In this document: piece after piece, positions 53,820-61,818 of the stretch
Layout of the letters: every line of letters begins with the position of its first letter
Numbering within the stretch: position 1 is the stretch's first letter
Origin: Actinomycetota bacterium
GTDB lineage: Bacteria; Actinomycetota; Acidimicrobiia; Acidimicrobiales; Poriferisodalaceae
NCBI GenBank assembly: GCA_014238065.1
Contig: JABABU010000056.1
Span: 1 to 64,000 of the forward strand
Direction of reading: 5' to 3'
DNA length: 64,000 nucleotides
Program-made: the position numbers and the translations under genes
Notes under the pieces: generated by a model
What the model was told of the DNA's origin: nothing
The model's input: only the letters and a program-made list of their open reading frames with translations
Databases searched by the model: none

Positions 53820-54243
53820 TCAGCCGAGCTGCAACCTGCGGTCAGACTCGCTGACGAGAAAGAGTGCGATAGCGGCCACCGCTCCTGTGGCAACCGGTCC
53901 CCACGCCACGTCGTAGGCATTTCTGAGGATGATGCCGCCGGCGAAGAGCGCGAGGAAGACCAGGACGACAAGGATGAGAGCGACACTGCTCTTCGCGCCT
54001 CGTGTTGGGAAGACTGCCGGCGATGCGCCTGATCGTCTGCGTTGCTGATCGATGATGATCGCCAGCGCCAAGATGAGCATGACCGTCACCGTTGTTCAGC
54101 ATCGGCGAGGCGACCAAGCAGCTGGCGACGACCGAGACTGCGACGCCGAACCAGACCGACGGCGCAGCGCGCCGTGACGCGGCGCTCTGCATCTCATCGA
54201 TCGAAGCGGTCGCTTCGAGTGCTTGCTGTGGATCAACTCTCAC
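53820..54243 (-). pseudogene. Small four-helix membrane protein, frameshifted
   Basis: Two overlapping reading frames together encode one plausible membrane protein of about 140 residues. The first frame (from GTG at 54243) gives a soluble N-terminus, a first membrane helix VWFGVAVSVVASCLVA and then SPMLNN; after that it runs into an Arg-rich nonsense tail. The second frame opens at 54089 and continues VTVMLILALAIIID, a third helix VALILVVLVFLALFAGG and a fourth VAWGPVATGAVAAIALF. Removing one base near 54087-54098 joins them. It may be a true pseudogene, a programmed frameshift or an assembly error. The winged-helix gene follows after 12 bases. Confidence 0.65.
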
Positions 54244-54285
54244 CTGGACGGCCGGCCGTCTTCAACCAGTCCGGTGGTTGGCACG

Positions 54286-54298
54286 TAGCCTCAACGGC
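54286..54298 (+). promoter_or_regulatory. Leaderless-type -10 element of rimO, next to a TTGGCACG site
   Basis: TAGCCT is followed by 7 bases and the GTG start. A TTGGCACG octamer at 54278-54285 abuts the hexamer, the same octamer as in the TauE-type operator. Confidence 0.55.
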
Positions 54299-55561
54299 GT
54301 GTCAGTCCGGCAGCAGCGATTTCACATCCACACACTTGGGTGTCCGAAGAACGATGTCGACAGTGACAAGCTCGTCGGCACGCTCGTGGCCGACGGCATG
54401 ATCGCGGTCGACAACGCTGAAGATGCAGATCTCGTTGTCGTCAACACCTGTGCCTTCATCGAGGAAGCTCGCCAGGAGTCGATCGACACTGTGCTTGCCC
54501 TCGACGAAGCTCGCCGCGACGGCGCGAGGCTCGTTGTCACCGGTTGCATGGCGGAACGGTACGGAGACGAGTTGGCAGCGGCTCTTCCCGAGATCGACGC
54601 TGTCGCCGGGTTCGGCGTGCCGGTGCAGCTCGGGGTGAAGCCAGTCGGTTTGTCGATCTCTTCGGAGCCTCTTCCGAGCTTCGACTTGCTGAACTTGCCT
54701 CGACCCGCGTCAAGTCGCCCGTGGGCGTACATCAAGATCGCAGAGGGATGTGACCGCAAATGCGGCTTCTGCGCGATTCCCTCGTTCAGGGGTAAGCAGC
54801 GGAGTCGTACCGTCGAGTCGATCCTCACCGAGGTCGACCAGCTCGATACCAAAGAGATCGTCCTTGTCGCCCAGGATTTGGCCAGCTACGGCAACGACGA
54901 TGACCGTCGAGGGGCCATTGTTCCGCTCGTGAAGTCTGTTCGCGAGCATGTCGAACGGGTCAGGTTGCTGTACCTCTATCCGACCGACCTGACTGACGGA
55001 CTCATCGACACGATCTGCGACACCGGCCTTCCGTACTTCGACCTCTCGCTCCAGCACGTTTCCGCTCCACTGGTGCGACGCATGCGGCGCTGGGGCAACG
55101 GCCAGAAGTTCCTCGACCGCATCGCCGACATTCGCGGACGCGAAGCAGGCGCAGCATTTCGATCGAACTTCATTGTCGGGTATCCCGGCGAGACCGAAGA
55201 CGATCATGCTGAGCTCGTGCACTTCGTCGAGCAAGCCCAGCTCGACTGGTGTGGTTTCTTCACCTACAGCAAGGAAGAAGGCACATATGCCGCCGATCTC
55301 GACGGCGAGGTTCCGAAGGCGCTCATGAACGAACGCATCCGAGAGCTGACCGAACTCCAAGATCGCATCACTGCTGAGCGGCGTACGGCCCTGATCGGGA
55401 CCGAGATGTCCGTACTGGTCGACGAGCCTGGGGTTGCCCGGTCGTTCCGCGAGGCACCGGAGATCGACGGAATCATCACCGTTCCCGCCGACTTCGCCGC
55501 GGGCGAGTTCCGTACCGTGACCGTCACCGACTCGATGGGCCCCGATCTCGAAGCTGAATGA
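54299..55561 (+). CDS. rimO: Ribosomal protein uS12 methylthiotransferase
   Basis: RimO adds a methylthio group to an Asp of ribosomal protein S12 by radical SAM chemistry. The 420-residue protein has the N-terminal cluster-binding Cys residues in HTLGCPKND, VVNTCAFIEEA and VTGCMAERYG, the radical SAM motif GCDRKCGFCAIPSFRG, and a short TRAM-like C-terminus. The second cluster ligands agree with the methylthiotransferase family; length is close to 430. The GTG start follows TAGCCT at leaderless distance. The frame is open upstream, but this overlaps the divergent gene and is not conserved. Confidence 0.94.
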   Translation: MSVRQQRFHIHTLGCPKNDVDSDKLVGTLVADGMIAVDNAEDADLVVVNTCAFIEEARQESIDTVLALDEARRDGARLVVTGCMAERYGDELAAALPEIDAVAGFGVPVQLGVKPVGLSISSEPLPSFDLLNLPRPASSRPWAYIKIAEGCDRKCGFCAIPSFRGKQRSRTVESILTEVDQLDTKEIVLVAQDLASYGNDDDRRGAIVPLVKSVREHVERVRLLYLYPTDLTDGLIDTICDTGLPYFDLSLQHVSAPLVRRMRRWGNGQKFLDRIADIRGREAGAAFRSNFIVGYPGETEDDHAELVHFVEQAQLDWCGFFTYSKEEGTYAADLDGEVPKALMNERIRELTELQDRITAERRTALIGTEMSVLVDEPGVARSFREAPEIDGIITVPADFAAGEFRTVTVTDSMGPDLEAE

Positions 55562-55567
55562 GGCCTG

Positions 55568-55578
55568 GGGTCAGACCC
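55568..55578. repeat. GGGTCAGACCC palindrome
   Basis: An 11-bp palindrome GGGTC-A-GACCC lies 6 bases after the rimO stop. A near twin (GGGTC-T-GACCC) lies at 57477-57487, and one more lies inside the acyl-CoA synthetase end at 38709. It may be a REP-like element or a terminator stem. Confidence 0.4.
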
Positions 55579-55796
55579 ACGGGCTCAAACAGGCCAGGCG
55601 GGGTGCCAGCTGGACAAGATGCTGATTCGTCCCCGGCGGGAGTGGTTGCTCGTGGTTCGCAGTTCGGTGACCGAGCACCTGTCGTTTCCTCGCGCCGTCG
55701 CCGCGATTCGACCGACCGGTCATTCAGCGAAGGTGCTCCTCGGTGCCGCGTGGTCGGCAGCGCTTGCCCACCCTCCTTCACTGCAACACTGGTCCG

Positions 55797-56459
55797 ATGT
55801 CCAACAGCGGCCCGATCGATCTCGTCATCTTCGATTGTGACGGCGTGCTCGTGGATTCCGAGCGGCTCCTCGTGAACGTGGAAGTCGAGATGTTCGCCGA
55901 GATGGGGTTGGCGCTGACGGTGGACGACATTGTCCGTGACTTCGTTGGAAGGTCGGACGAGTTCGTCCGCTTCGAGGTTGGCAGACGTCTCGGACGCGAA
56001 CTCGCGCCCGACTGGGATGCTGCCTACGCCGATCGGTATCGCGAGATTCTCGACCGCGATCTCGAGGCTGTCGACGGCATCGTCGATGCGCTCGACAGCA
56101 TCACGCTCCCGATGTGTGTCGCCTCGAGCGGTTCGCACGAGAAGATGAGCTTCACCCTCGGCAAGACCGGCCTCTTCGAGCGTTTCGAGGGTCGGATTTT
56201 CAGCGCCACCGAGGTCGAGCGTGGCAAGCCGTTCCCCGACCTCTTCCTCCACGCGGCCGCCAGAATGAACACCGAGCCATCCAGCTGCGTTGTCGTCGAA
56301 GACAGTGTTCCCGGGGTCGAGGCCGCTATCGCGGCGGGAATGCGTGTGTTCGCCTACGGCGGGGGAGTGACCCCACCGGAGCGATTGGCACGCGACGATG
56401 CAGTTGTGTTCACCGACATGGGAGATCTTCCCGGTCTTGTTGCCTCGGTCGGCGGTTGA
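55797..56459 (+). CDS. HAD-superfamily phosphatase or phosphomutase
   Basis: A 220-residue HAD hydrolase of subfamily IA. The nucleophile motif is IFDCDGVLVDSE (DxDG with the catalytic Asp), the second motif SSG is in CVASSGSH, the Lys in ERGKPFPDLF and the acidic motif in VVVEDSVPGVEAA. Close relatives are beta-phosphoglucomutase and phosphoglycolate phosphatase; which one is not decided. The cap domain is the alpha-helical type 1 (about residues 20-90). The ATG was taken as the start of the conserved part; no clear promoter is seen. A 235-base gap before it contains the palindrome described above and nothing else clear. Confidence 0.88.
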   Translation: MSNSGPIDLVIFDCDGVLVDSERLLVNVEVEMFAEMGLALTVDDIVRDFVGRSDEFVRFEVGRRLGRELAPDWDAAYADRYREILDRDLEAVDGIVDALDSITLPMCVASSGSHEKMSFTLGKTGLFERFEGRIFSATEVERGKPFPDLFLHAAARMNTEPSSCVVVEDSVPGVEAAIAAGMRVFAYGGGVTPPERLARDDAVVFTDMGDLPGLVASVGG

Positions 56460-56512
56460 ACCACGGCACACAAGACCTGAGTTGAGCTTCGACACGTCGA
56501 GCGTCAGCCTTC

Positions 56513-56528
56513 GCGCCGCCGACGGCGT
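56513..56528. terminator. Hairpin between convergent genes
   Basis: GCGCCG and CGGCGT form a 6-bp stem (one G-T pair) with a CCGA loop in the 75-base gap between the HAD and DsbA-like genes. It could end transcription on both strands. Confidence 0.3.
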
Positions 56529-56534
56529 AGGGGG

Positions 56535-57263
56535 TCAGGCCGGTTTGTTGGCCTTGATCGAGCCAGCTTCCCAGTCCTGCATCGCCGGCGCCACGTCGAG
56601 GGTGCCGGCGATGTTCAGCTGAGGGGCTTCGCGCATCGACCGCTTCATCTCCGAGAATCCGGGAAAGCTGGCCAACTCGACAACGGCATTCCACAACGGC
56701 ACCGCCTGCTCGTCACTCGGCACGCGAGAGATCACGGGACCGAAGAACGACAGCCCGTCGGGTGGCTTGAACGAGATGATCGGCGTGCCGACGTCGCGGC
56801 CGGTCCTGGTCAGAGCAAGCTCGGTCTCGGCGTCGACGATGGCGTCCCACGATTCGTCGTCGGCGGCAACGGCGTACTCGACGGGAAGTTCGGCTTCGGC
56901 GAGTGCCAGCCCGATGTGCTCCACCGTCCCGAGATGCGCCCTGTCGAAGGACCCTTTCGGCAGCTCCCAGTAGTTCGCTCCGTATGCGGCGTAGAGCGGG
57001 CCCATCTTGTCTCTGCCCAGGTCTTCTCTCACCTTCGCTGCGACGCGAAGCATGCGCAGTCCCGCAGTGTGACCCTGCTCGTATCCGGCCGGGAAATCGG
57101 TGTCGTAGTTCTTTGCCTTGTTGAGGAGACGGAGCGAAATGAATCGCCAGTCGACCTTGTAGCCCGTCTGCTTCTCGACCTTCACGATCCAGCGTGAGGT
57201 GATCCATGCAAACGGACAGACCGGATCCCAGAAGAACTCGATGTCGTACGTGTCGTCGTCCAT
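56535..57263 (-). CDS. DsbA-family protein, mycothiol-linked type (2)
   Basis: A 242-residue thioredoxin-fold protein of the DsbA family like the one at 25688. The active site is FFWDPVCPFAWITSRW with Cys16 followed by Pro-Phe-Ala, so again only one active-site Cys. The cis-Pro loop is in VGTPIISFKPP. A helical insertion lies between. Monothiol chemistry with mycothiol or a GST-kappa-like isomerase role are both possible. The ATG lies 6 bases after TATCGT. Similarity with the first copy in length and pattern suggests two members of one family in this genome. Confidence 0.8.
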   Translation of the reverse strand: MDDDTYDIEFFWDPVCPFAWITSRWIVKVEKQTGYKVDWRFISLRLLNKAKNYDTDFPAGYEQGHTAGLRMLRVAAKVREDLGRDKMGPLYAAYGANYWELPKGSFDRAHLGTVEHIGLALAEAELPVEYAVAADDESWDAIVDAETELALTRTGRDVGTPIISFKPPDGLSFFGPVISRVPSDEQAVPLWNAVVELASFPGFSEMKRSMREAPQLNIAGTLDVAPAMQDWEAGSIKANKPA

Positions 57264-57275
57264 CCTTGAACGATA
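57264..57275 (-). promoter_or_regulatory. Leaderless-type -10 element of the second DsbA-like gene
   Basis: On the minus strand TATCGT is followed by 6 bases and the ATG, deciding that start against a longer open frame. Confidence 0.55.
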
Positions 57276-57472
57276 CGTCTCGACTCGGACCGGCCAGGTA
57301 TCTGCCGTCCGCGCTGGTGACTGAGGATCTCGGCGATCTTGTTTCCGGCGGTCCTCGGCTGCCAAAGGCATGCGGTGTCGATGCCTGCAACCCGTGCTGC
57401 ATCTCTCCCGAGTTTTTCAGGAACTACGGCCGCGCCACCTGGCTGCGCTGATCGACGCTGGCGGTGGATGTA

Positions 57473-57491
57473 ACAAGGGTCTGACCCTTGT
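57473..57491 (-). terminator. Terminator-like palindrome after the LLM gene
   Basis: ACAAGGGT and ACCCTTGT form a perfect 8-bp stem with a CTG loop, 17 bases after the LLM stop on the minus strand, with no long T-run. The core is GGGTCTGACCC, a near copy of the palindrome after rimO. The remaining 244-base gap up to the DsbA-like gene has nothing else clear. Confidence 0.5.
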
Positions 57492-57507
57492 GGCAGATCT
57501 TGAGCGG

Positions 57508-58815
57508 TCAGATCTGGGTTTCGCGGTCGACTTGGTCGACGACTTCGCGCAGTTGGCGCATGCGGAGTGCACGCTGGCGCTGGGCTTCCGGGAGCGAGTC
57601 GATGTCGATCTCGGCCACCGAATTGCCATAGGCAGGAAAGACGGGGATGTCCTCGAGGCTGAGTTCTTCCATGTAGCGCTTTCGCTTGAAAGCAGCCTCC
57701 ACATGCGGCGCCAGTTCCTCGTCCTTGCGGGCCTGCCGGTCGACTTCGTTGATCGCGAACGGTTCCATCACCTGATCGGCGAACAGTTCGAGGCCCTCAC
57801 AGATGTGCTCGTGCCGGTTCTTGCCACCCTGTTGGATGAATACGGTCTGGTCGACCCCGGCCTCCTGGAACGCTCGAAGGTGTTTCGACTGCTCGGATGG
57901 TGTTCCAATGCCGCCTGTTCCGCCGCCGAGAAAGTCGAGGCCGACCTTGTCGCGCACCTGGGTGTAGTGGTTCCAGATGTTGGTGCGGCCAGGAACGTGG
58001 TTGCCGAAGGAGTAGTGGTGGCCGAGCGCGAACTGGAAAAACCTGAACCCGTCCATGCCTCGGAGGACCGCCTCGTCGTGGTCTTCGTGGACCGAGAAGC
58101 TGGTGACCATCGCGATGTTCGGGTTCACGACGTGGCCGACAGGCACGCATTCACGTTTGAACGTCTCGTAGTAGTCGTCGACCCAGTGCTTCGCTTCTGC
58201 AGGGTCGACGAAGGCGAACGTGAGAGCTCCGAGTCCGAGTTGCGCGGCGAGGTGGATGGTCTCCCGATTCGAGCACGCGACCCACATCGGAGGGTGCGGG
58301 CGCTGTACGGGCTTTGGCACGACGTTGCGTGTCGGCATCGAGAAGAACTCGCCCTGGAACCCCGGGTATGGGTCCATGGCCATCATGTTGGCCACTTGCT
58401 CGATGGTCTCTCGCCACATGGCGCGCCGTTGCGTGGGATCGATGTCGAAGCCCTCGAGCTCGGCGCGGCTTGCCGATTCGCCGGTGCCCCATTCGACGCG
58501 TCCGTTCGAGACGAGGTCGAGGGTGGCGATGCGTTCCGCGATGCGGGCCGGGTGGTTGTATCCAGGTGGCATCAGCACGATGCCGTGACCGAGGCGAATG
58601 CGTTCGGTGCGCTGACTCGCAGCAGCCAGGAACACTTCTGGCGCCGAGGAGTGTGAGTACTCCTCAAGAAAGTGGTGCTCGACTTCCCACGCATGGTCGA
58701 TGCCGAGCTTGTCGGCCAATTCGACCTGCGAGAGGGCGTCCTGGAACAGCCGTTGCTCGGACCCCTCTTCCCATGGACGAGGCAACTGGTGCTCGTAGAA
58801 GATGCCGAACTTCAC
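57508..58815 (-). CDS. LLM-class flavin-dependent oxidoreductase (2)
   Basis: A 435-residue luciferase-like monooxygenase-fold protein, longer than the F420 type and closer to bacterial-luciferase-like flavin monooxygenases. The start of the fold is VKFGIFYEHQLPRPWEEGSE, with HAWEVEHHFLEEYSHSSAPE containing the acidic and His residues near the flavin. The segment GRVEWGTGESASRAELEGF follows. The reaction is unknown. The GTG was chosen because homology starts there and a GGGGG stretch stands 8-12 bases upstream; a longer frame exists upstream. It is divergent from the gene of unknown function. Confidence 0.85.
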   Translation of the reverse strand: MKFGIFYEHQLPRPWEEGSEQRLFQDALSQVELADKLGIDHAWEVEHHFLEEYSHSSAPEVFLAAASQRTERIRLGHGIVLMPPGYNHPARIAERIATLDLVSNGRVEWGTGESASRAELEGFDIDPTQRRAMWRETIEQVANMMAMDPYPGFQGEFFSMPTRNVVPKPVQRPHPPMWVACSNRETIHLAAQLGLGALTFAFVDPAEAKHWVDDYYETFKRECVPVGHVVNPNIAMVTSFSVHEDHDEAVLRGMDGFRFFQFALGHHYSFGNHVPGRTNIWNHYTQVRDKVGLDFLGGGTGGIGTPSEQSKHLRAFQEAGVDQTVFIQQGGKNRHEHICEGLELFADQVMEPFAINEVDRQARKDEELAPHVEAAFKRKRYMEELSLEDIPVFPAYGNSVAEIDIDSLPEAQRQRALRMRQLREVVDQVDRETQI

Positions 58816-58919
58816 GTGTGACCCCCGAGAGAGGTTGCTGTCGGTGTGCAAACAAGCTGCCCGCAAGGTAGCTCGCGGAGCCGATGTGTCACTAGCTTGA
58901 AAGCGAGGGAGAACATCAC

Positions 58920-59972
58920 ATGACGACAGCTGAGACCTCGGACACAGACCTCGGAAGCCCCCAGTTGGTGTTCACCGAAGACGAACTGATGCGCGAGCAT
59001 GAGTACGCATCGCCTCACCTCGTCGGTAGCGAGCGGTTGCATGGCGGGTTCCTCGCCGACGGCGCCTACCAGCCACCACGGGCGCTTGTCAGAGAAGCCG
59101 CTTTCGACGCATGGGAAGCCCAGCTCGCAGATGGCGGCGGAGCACCGCTCGACGCCGATTCGTCGCTGCTCGACGGAATCAGGATGCCAACGGTCGAGCA
59201 GCAGCGAGTTCTGCTTCGCAACGATCTCGGCCAGACCTTCTGGAATGGACTCACCATCATCGGCAAGATCGAAGCTCGGGGGCGCCTTCTCGCCCAGATC
59301 GACTTTCCCGAACTCCAGCCCGCCATCGTCGAGGACATCTCCGAGATGGCCATCGGTCACCTGAACAAGGGCTTGCTGGTCGCCCACGGCCTCGACGAAG
59401 GCGGCCAGCCCGAAGCCGGTATCGGAGGCCACGACGCCATGTGGTTCGTCGCCCGCGACATCGCGTTCGGTAAGGGAGCGTTCCCTGATGTGGATCCACC
59501 GGACAACATTTCACGTCCCGACTCTGGTGAGCGACTCTGCCCGGAGATCACTCCTGAAATCGAGAGCCTCGTCTCGTTCCTCGCGAATCTGCTCATCATC
59601 GAGTTCCGCGCCGAGATCGGGTTCCGTGATACCCAGGAAGTGTTCCGTACCCCGGATCTGTTCGTTCACAGGCGGCCCGGAGCCGAGGAAGCCGCCGAAA
59701 TCGTCGGTCGAATCCGCACCGACGAGGAGATCCACGTCCGGTCGTTATGCCTGTATCTCGGCGAGCTGCAGTCGGTGACATTCAAGATGGTCGACGGTGG
59801 AAGTATCCCCGGTCGCGAGCTCATCGACCGCTTCTGGCTCGGGCTCGTCCGGTGGGCCACCGTGGAGCAGCCCGAACTCCAAGCCGAGCGAAGCCGCCAT
59901 GACATCGAGCGGCGAATTCTCGTCCACGCCGAAGCCGAGCGCGTGCTTTCCGAGTTCGACGCGGCAGGGTGA
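58920..59972 (+). CDS. Protein of unknown function with ExxH motifs
   Basis: A 350-residue acidic soluble protein that I do not recognise. It is predicted largely helical. Two segments look like metal-binding helices: EDISEMAIGHLNKGLLV and RTDEEIHVRSLCLYLGEL, the second with an ExxH. FLANLLIIEFRAEIGF lies between. This could be a ferritin-like diiron fold, but the spacing is unusual. AGCGAGGGAG precedes the ATG by about 7 bases, so it has a true ribosome site, and a TAGCTT box stands about 23 bases before. pgsA follows after 12 bases, so it is likely cotranscribed with pgsA-cinA. Confidence 0.7.
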   Translation: MTTAETSDTDLGSPQLVFTEDELMREHEYASPHLVGSERLHGGFLADGAYQPPRALVREAAFDAWEAQLADGGGAPLDADSSLLDGIRMPTVEQQRVLLRNDLGQTFWNGLTIIGKIEARGRLLAQIDFPELQPAIVEDISEMAIGHLNKGLLVAHGLDEGGQPEAGIGGHDAMWFVARDIAFGKGAFPDVDPPDNISRPDSGERLCPEITPEIESLVSFLANLLIIEFRAEIGFRDTQEVFRTPDLFVHRRPGAEEAAEIVGRIRTDEEIHVRSLCLYLGELQSVTFKMVDGGSIPGRELIDRFWLGLVRWATVEQPELQAERSRHDIERRILVHAEAERVLSEFDAAG

Positions 59973-59984
59973 CAAACTACGACC

Positions 59985-60560
59985 GTGGTTGACCCGAACT
60001 CTGTCGCGAACCTCGCCAATGTCCTCACGCTGACCCGACTCTTCGCGTCGCCGGTCTTCATCGTGATGATCGTGCAAGAGGGTCCGAGTTGGATCACGTT
60101 CTTCGTCGGAGCCGTCATCGCCTTGACCGACGCTGTCGACGGGTGGATCGCGCGCCGCCACGGCACCACCACATCGGGCGCATTCCTCGATCCGTTGGTC
60201 GACAAGGTCTTCGTGCTCGGCGGTATGTATGCCTTCGTGGAGATCGGTCAGTTTCATTGGGTACCGGTGTCGATCATTGCCGCACGCGAGATCGCGATGA
60301 GCCTCTACCGGATGACCGTTGGTCGCAATGGTGTCTCCGTCCCGGCAACGGTCGCGGCGAAAGTCAAAGTGACGGTTCAGATCTGGGCGCTCGGGTTCGC
60401 CCTGATCCCTCCGATTGCCGAGGAAGCCCACTGGATCGTGACGACGACGCTTTGGGTCGCGGTGGCGCTCACGCTGTGGACCGGTTTCGAGTACTTCGTC
60501 GATGCCAAGCGGATCTCGGCCGGCGGGGCCATGTCGACATCGGAAGAGACCTCATCGTGA
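59985..60560 (+). CDS. pgsA: CDP-alcohol phosphatidyltransferase (PgsA-like)
   Basis: A 191-residue membrane enzyme that would make phosphatidylglycerol phosphate from CDP-diacylglycerol. The CDP-alcohol signature is DAVDGWIARRHG then GAFLDPLVDK, with all four Asp of the D-x2-D-G-x2-A-R-x8-G-x3-D-x3-D pattern. Several membrane segments surround it. The GTG start is 12 bases after the previous gene. The cinA start overlaps the stop by 4 bases, the pgsA-cinA pairing common in actinobacteria. A phosphatidylinositol-type role cannot be excluded. Confidence 0.9.
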   Translation: MVDPNSVANLANVLTLTRLFASPVFIVMIVQEGPSWITFFVGAVIALTDAVDGWIARRHGTTTSGAFLDPLVDKVFVLGGMYAFVEIGQFHWVPVSIIAAREIAMSLYRMTVGRNGVSVPATVAAKVKVTVQIWALGFALIPPIAEEAHWIVTTTLWVAVALTLWTGFEYFVDAKRISAGGAMSTSEETSS

Positions 60561-61768
60561 GATGCGAAGTCATCGCCGTCGGCACTGAGTTGCTGCTCGG
60601 CCAGATCGTCGACACCAACTCGTCGTGGATCGGCGAACAGTTGGCGCTTGCCGGCATCGACACGCACTACCAGACGAAGGTCGGCGACAACACCGACCGG
60701 ATCGCAGCGTCGATCGAGCTCGCGTTGAGTCGATCCGACGCCATCATCATGTGTGGCGGACTCGGACCCACACAGGACGACATCACCCGCGACGTGATCG
60801 CTGCGGTGATGGGCGTCGAACTGGTTCGTGACGACATGATCGCAGAGCGAATTCGGGCCATGTTCGAGACGCGCGGCCGCAAGATGCCGCAGAACAATCT
60901 TCGCCAAGCCGACGTTCCCGAGGGAGTTTCGACGATCGCGCAGATGCCTGGCACCGCACCTGGGCTGGTGTGTCCGGTGGGCGATCAGGTGATCTACGCC
61001 GTGCCGGGCGTTCCGTCCGAGATGCGCACGATGATGAAAGGAACCATCATCCCCGACCTCCAAGCTCGTTCGGGCGAGACCGCGGTCATCGGCAGCCGGG
61101 TGCTGCGTACGTGGGGCCACAGCGAGTCCGGCCTGGCGGAAATGCTTGGCCCCCGAATCGCCGAACTCGACGAGGGCGGCCACGCAACGCTGGCCTTTCT
61201 CGCCAGCGGGGCCGAAGGGCTGAAGGTGCGCGTCACCGCGAAGGCCGAGGACGATGCCGCTCTGCTCGCGATTCTCGATGCCGAAGAAATCCTGCTCAGA
61301 GACGTACTCGGCGACCTCGTCTTCGGCCTCGACGACGACACGATGGAGTCGGTCACGCTCCAACTCCTCGCCGACAAGGACATGACGCTCGGTGTATTCG
61401 AGCAAGCGACGGGCGGGTATCTCTCGTCGCGCCTTGCTGGACAAGCGGCATCCGACACGGTGTTCCTTGGATCGCTCATCGCAGGAAACCCCGCTCTTGC
61501 CGACCAACTCATCGGCGGCGGCCCCGCCGACCCGGAGGAAGCGGCCGATCTCTACGCCGAGGCGGCAAGGAGCCAACTCGGCGCCGACGTCGGTCTCGCT
61601 GTCGGCGCGGCAACACCCGGCGATCGGGGTGGGCTCAACGTGGCCGTTGCGTGGGTCATGGGCGATCGCGGCAAATCCTGGTCGCTGTCGTTGCCGGGCG
61701 ATCTCGACCGCATGCGCCAGTTCAGCGGCATCACCCTATTGAACGATCTGCGTCTTCATCTGACCTAG
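60557..61768 (+). CDS. cinA: CinA-family protein
   Basis: A 403-residue CinA-like protein. The N-terminal molybdopterin-binding-like domain has EVIAVGTELLLGQIVDTNSSW, MCGGLGPTQDDITRDV and PGTAPGL. The C-terminal half corresponds to the nicotinamide-nucleotide amidase (PncC) domain, but the usual Ser-rich catalytic motif TAESCTGG appears as EQATGGYLSSRL, so Cys and a Ser are replaced. The deamidase activity may therefore be lost, although the TGG part is kept. The GTG overlaps the pgsA stop as GTGA. A weak hairpin (61788-61801) separates it from the convergent aminotransferase. Confidence 0.88.
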   Translation: MRCEVIAVGTELLLGQIVDTNSSWIGEQLALAGIDTHYQTKVGDNTDRIAASIELALSRSDAIIMCGGLGPTQDDITRDVIAAVMGVELVRDDMIAERIRAMFETRGRKMPQNNLRQADVPEGVSTIAQMPGTAPGLVCPVGDQVIYAVPGVPSEMRTMMKGTIIPDLQARSGETAVIGSRVLRTWGHSESGLAEMLGPRIAELDEGGHATLAFLASGAEGLKVRVTAKAEDDAALLAILDAEEILLRDVLGDLVFGLDDDTMESVTLQLLADKDMTLGVFEQATGGYLSSRLAGQAASDTVFLGSLIAGNPALADQLIGGGPADPEEAADLYAEAARSQLGADVGLAVGAATPGDRGGLNVAVAWVMGDRGKSWSLSLPGDLDRMRQFSGITLLNDLRLHLT

Positions 61769-61787
61769 CCCCGGCACGCCGACGCCA

Positions 61788-61801
61788 AGAACGAGCGTTC
61801 T
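61788..61801. terminator. Short palindrome between convergent cinA and aminotransferase
   Basis: AGAACG-AG-CGTTCT is a perfect palindrome in a 50-base gap between convergent genes. It could act as a two-way terminator, but there are no T-runs. Confidence 0.3.
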
Positions 61802-61818
61802 GAAGCGCGAAGTCAGCG

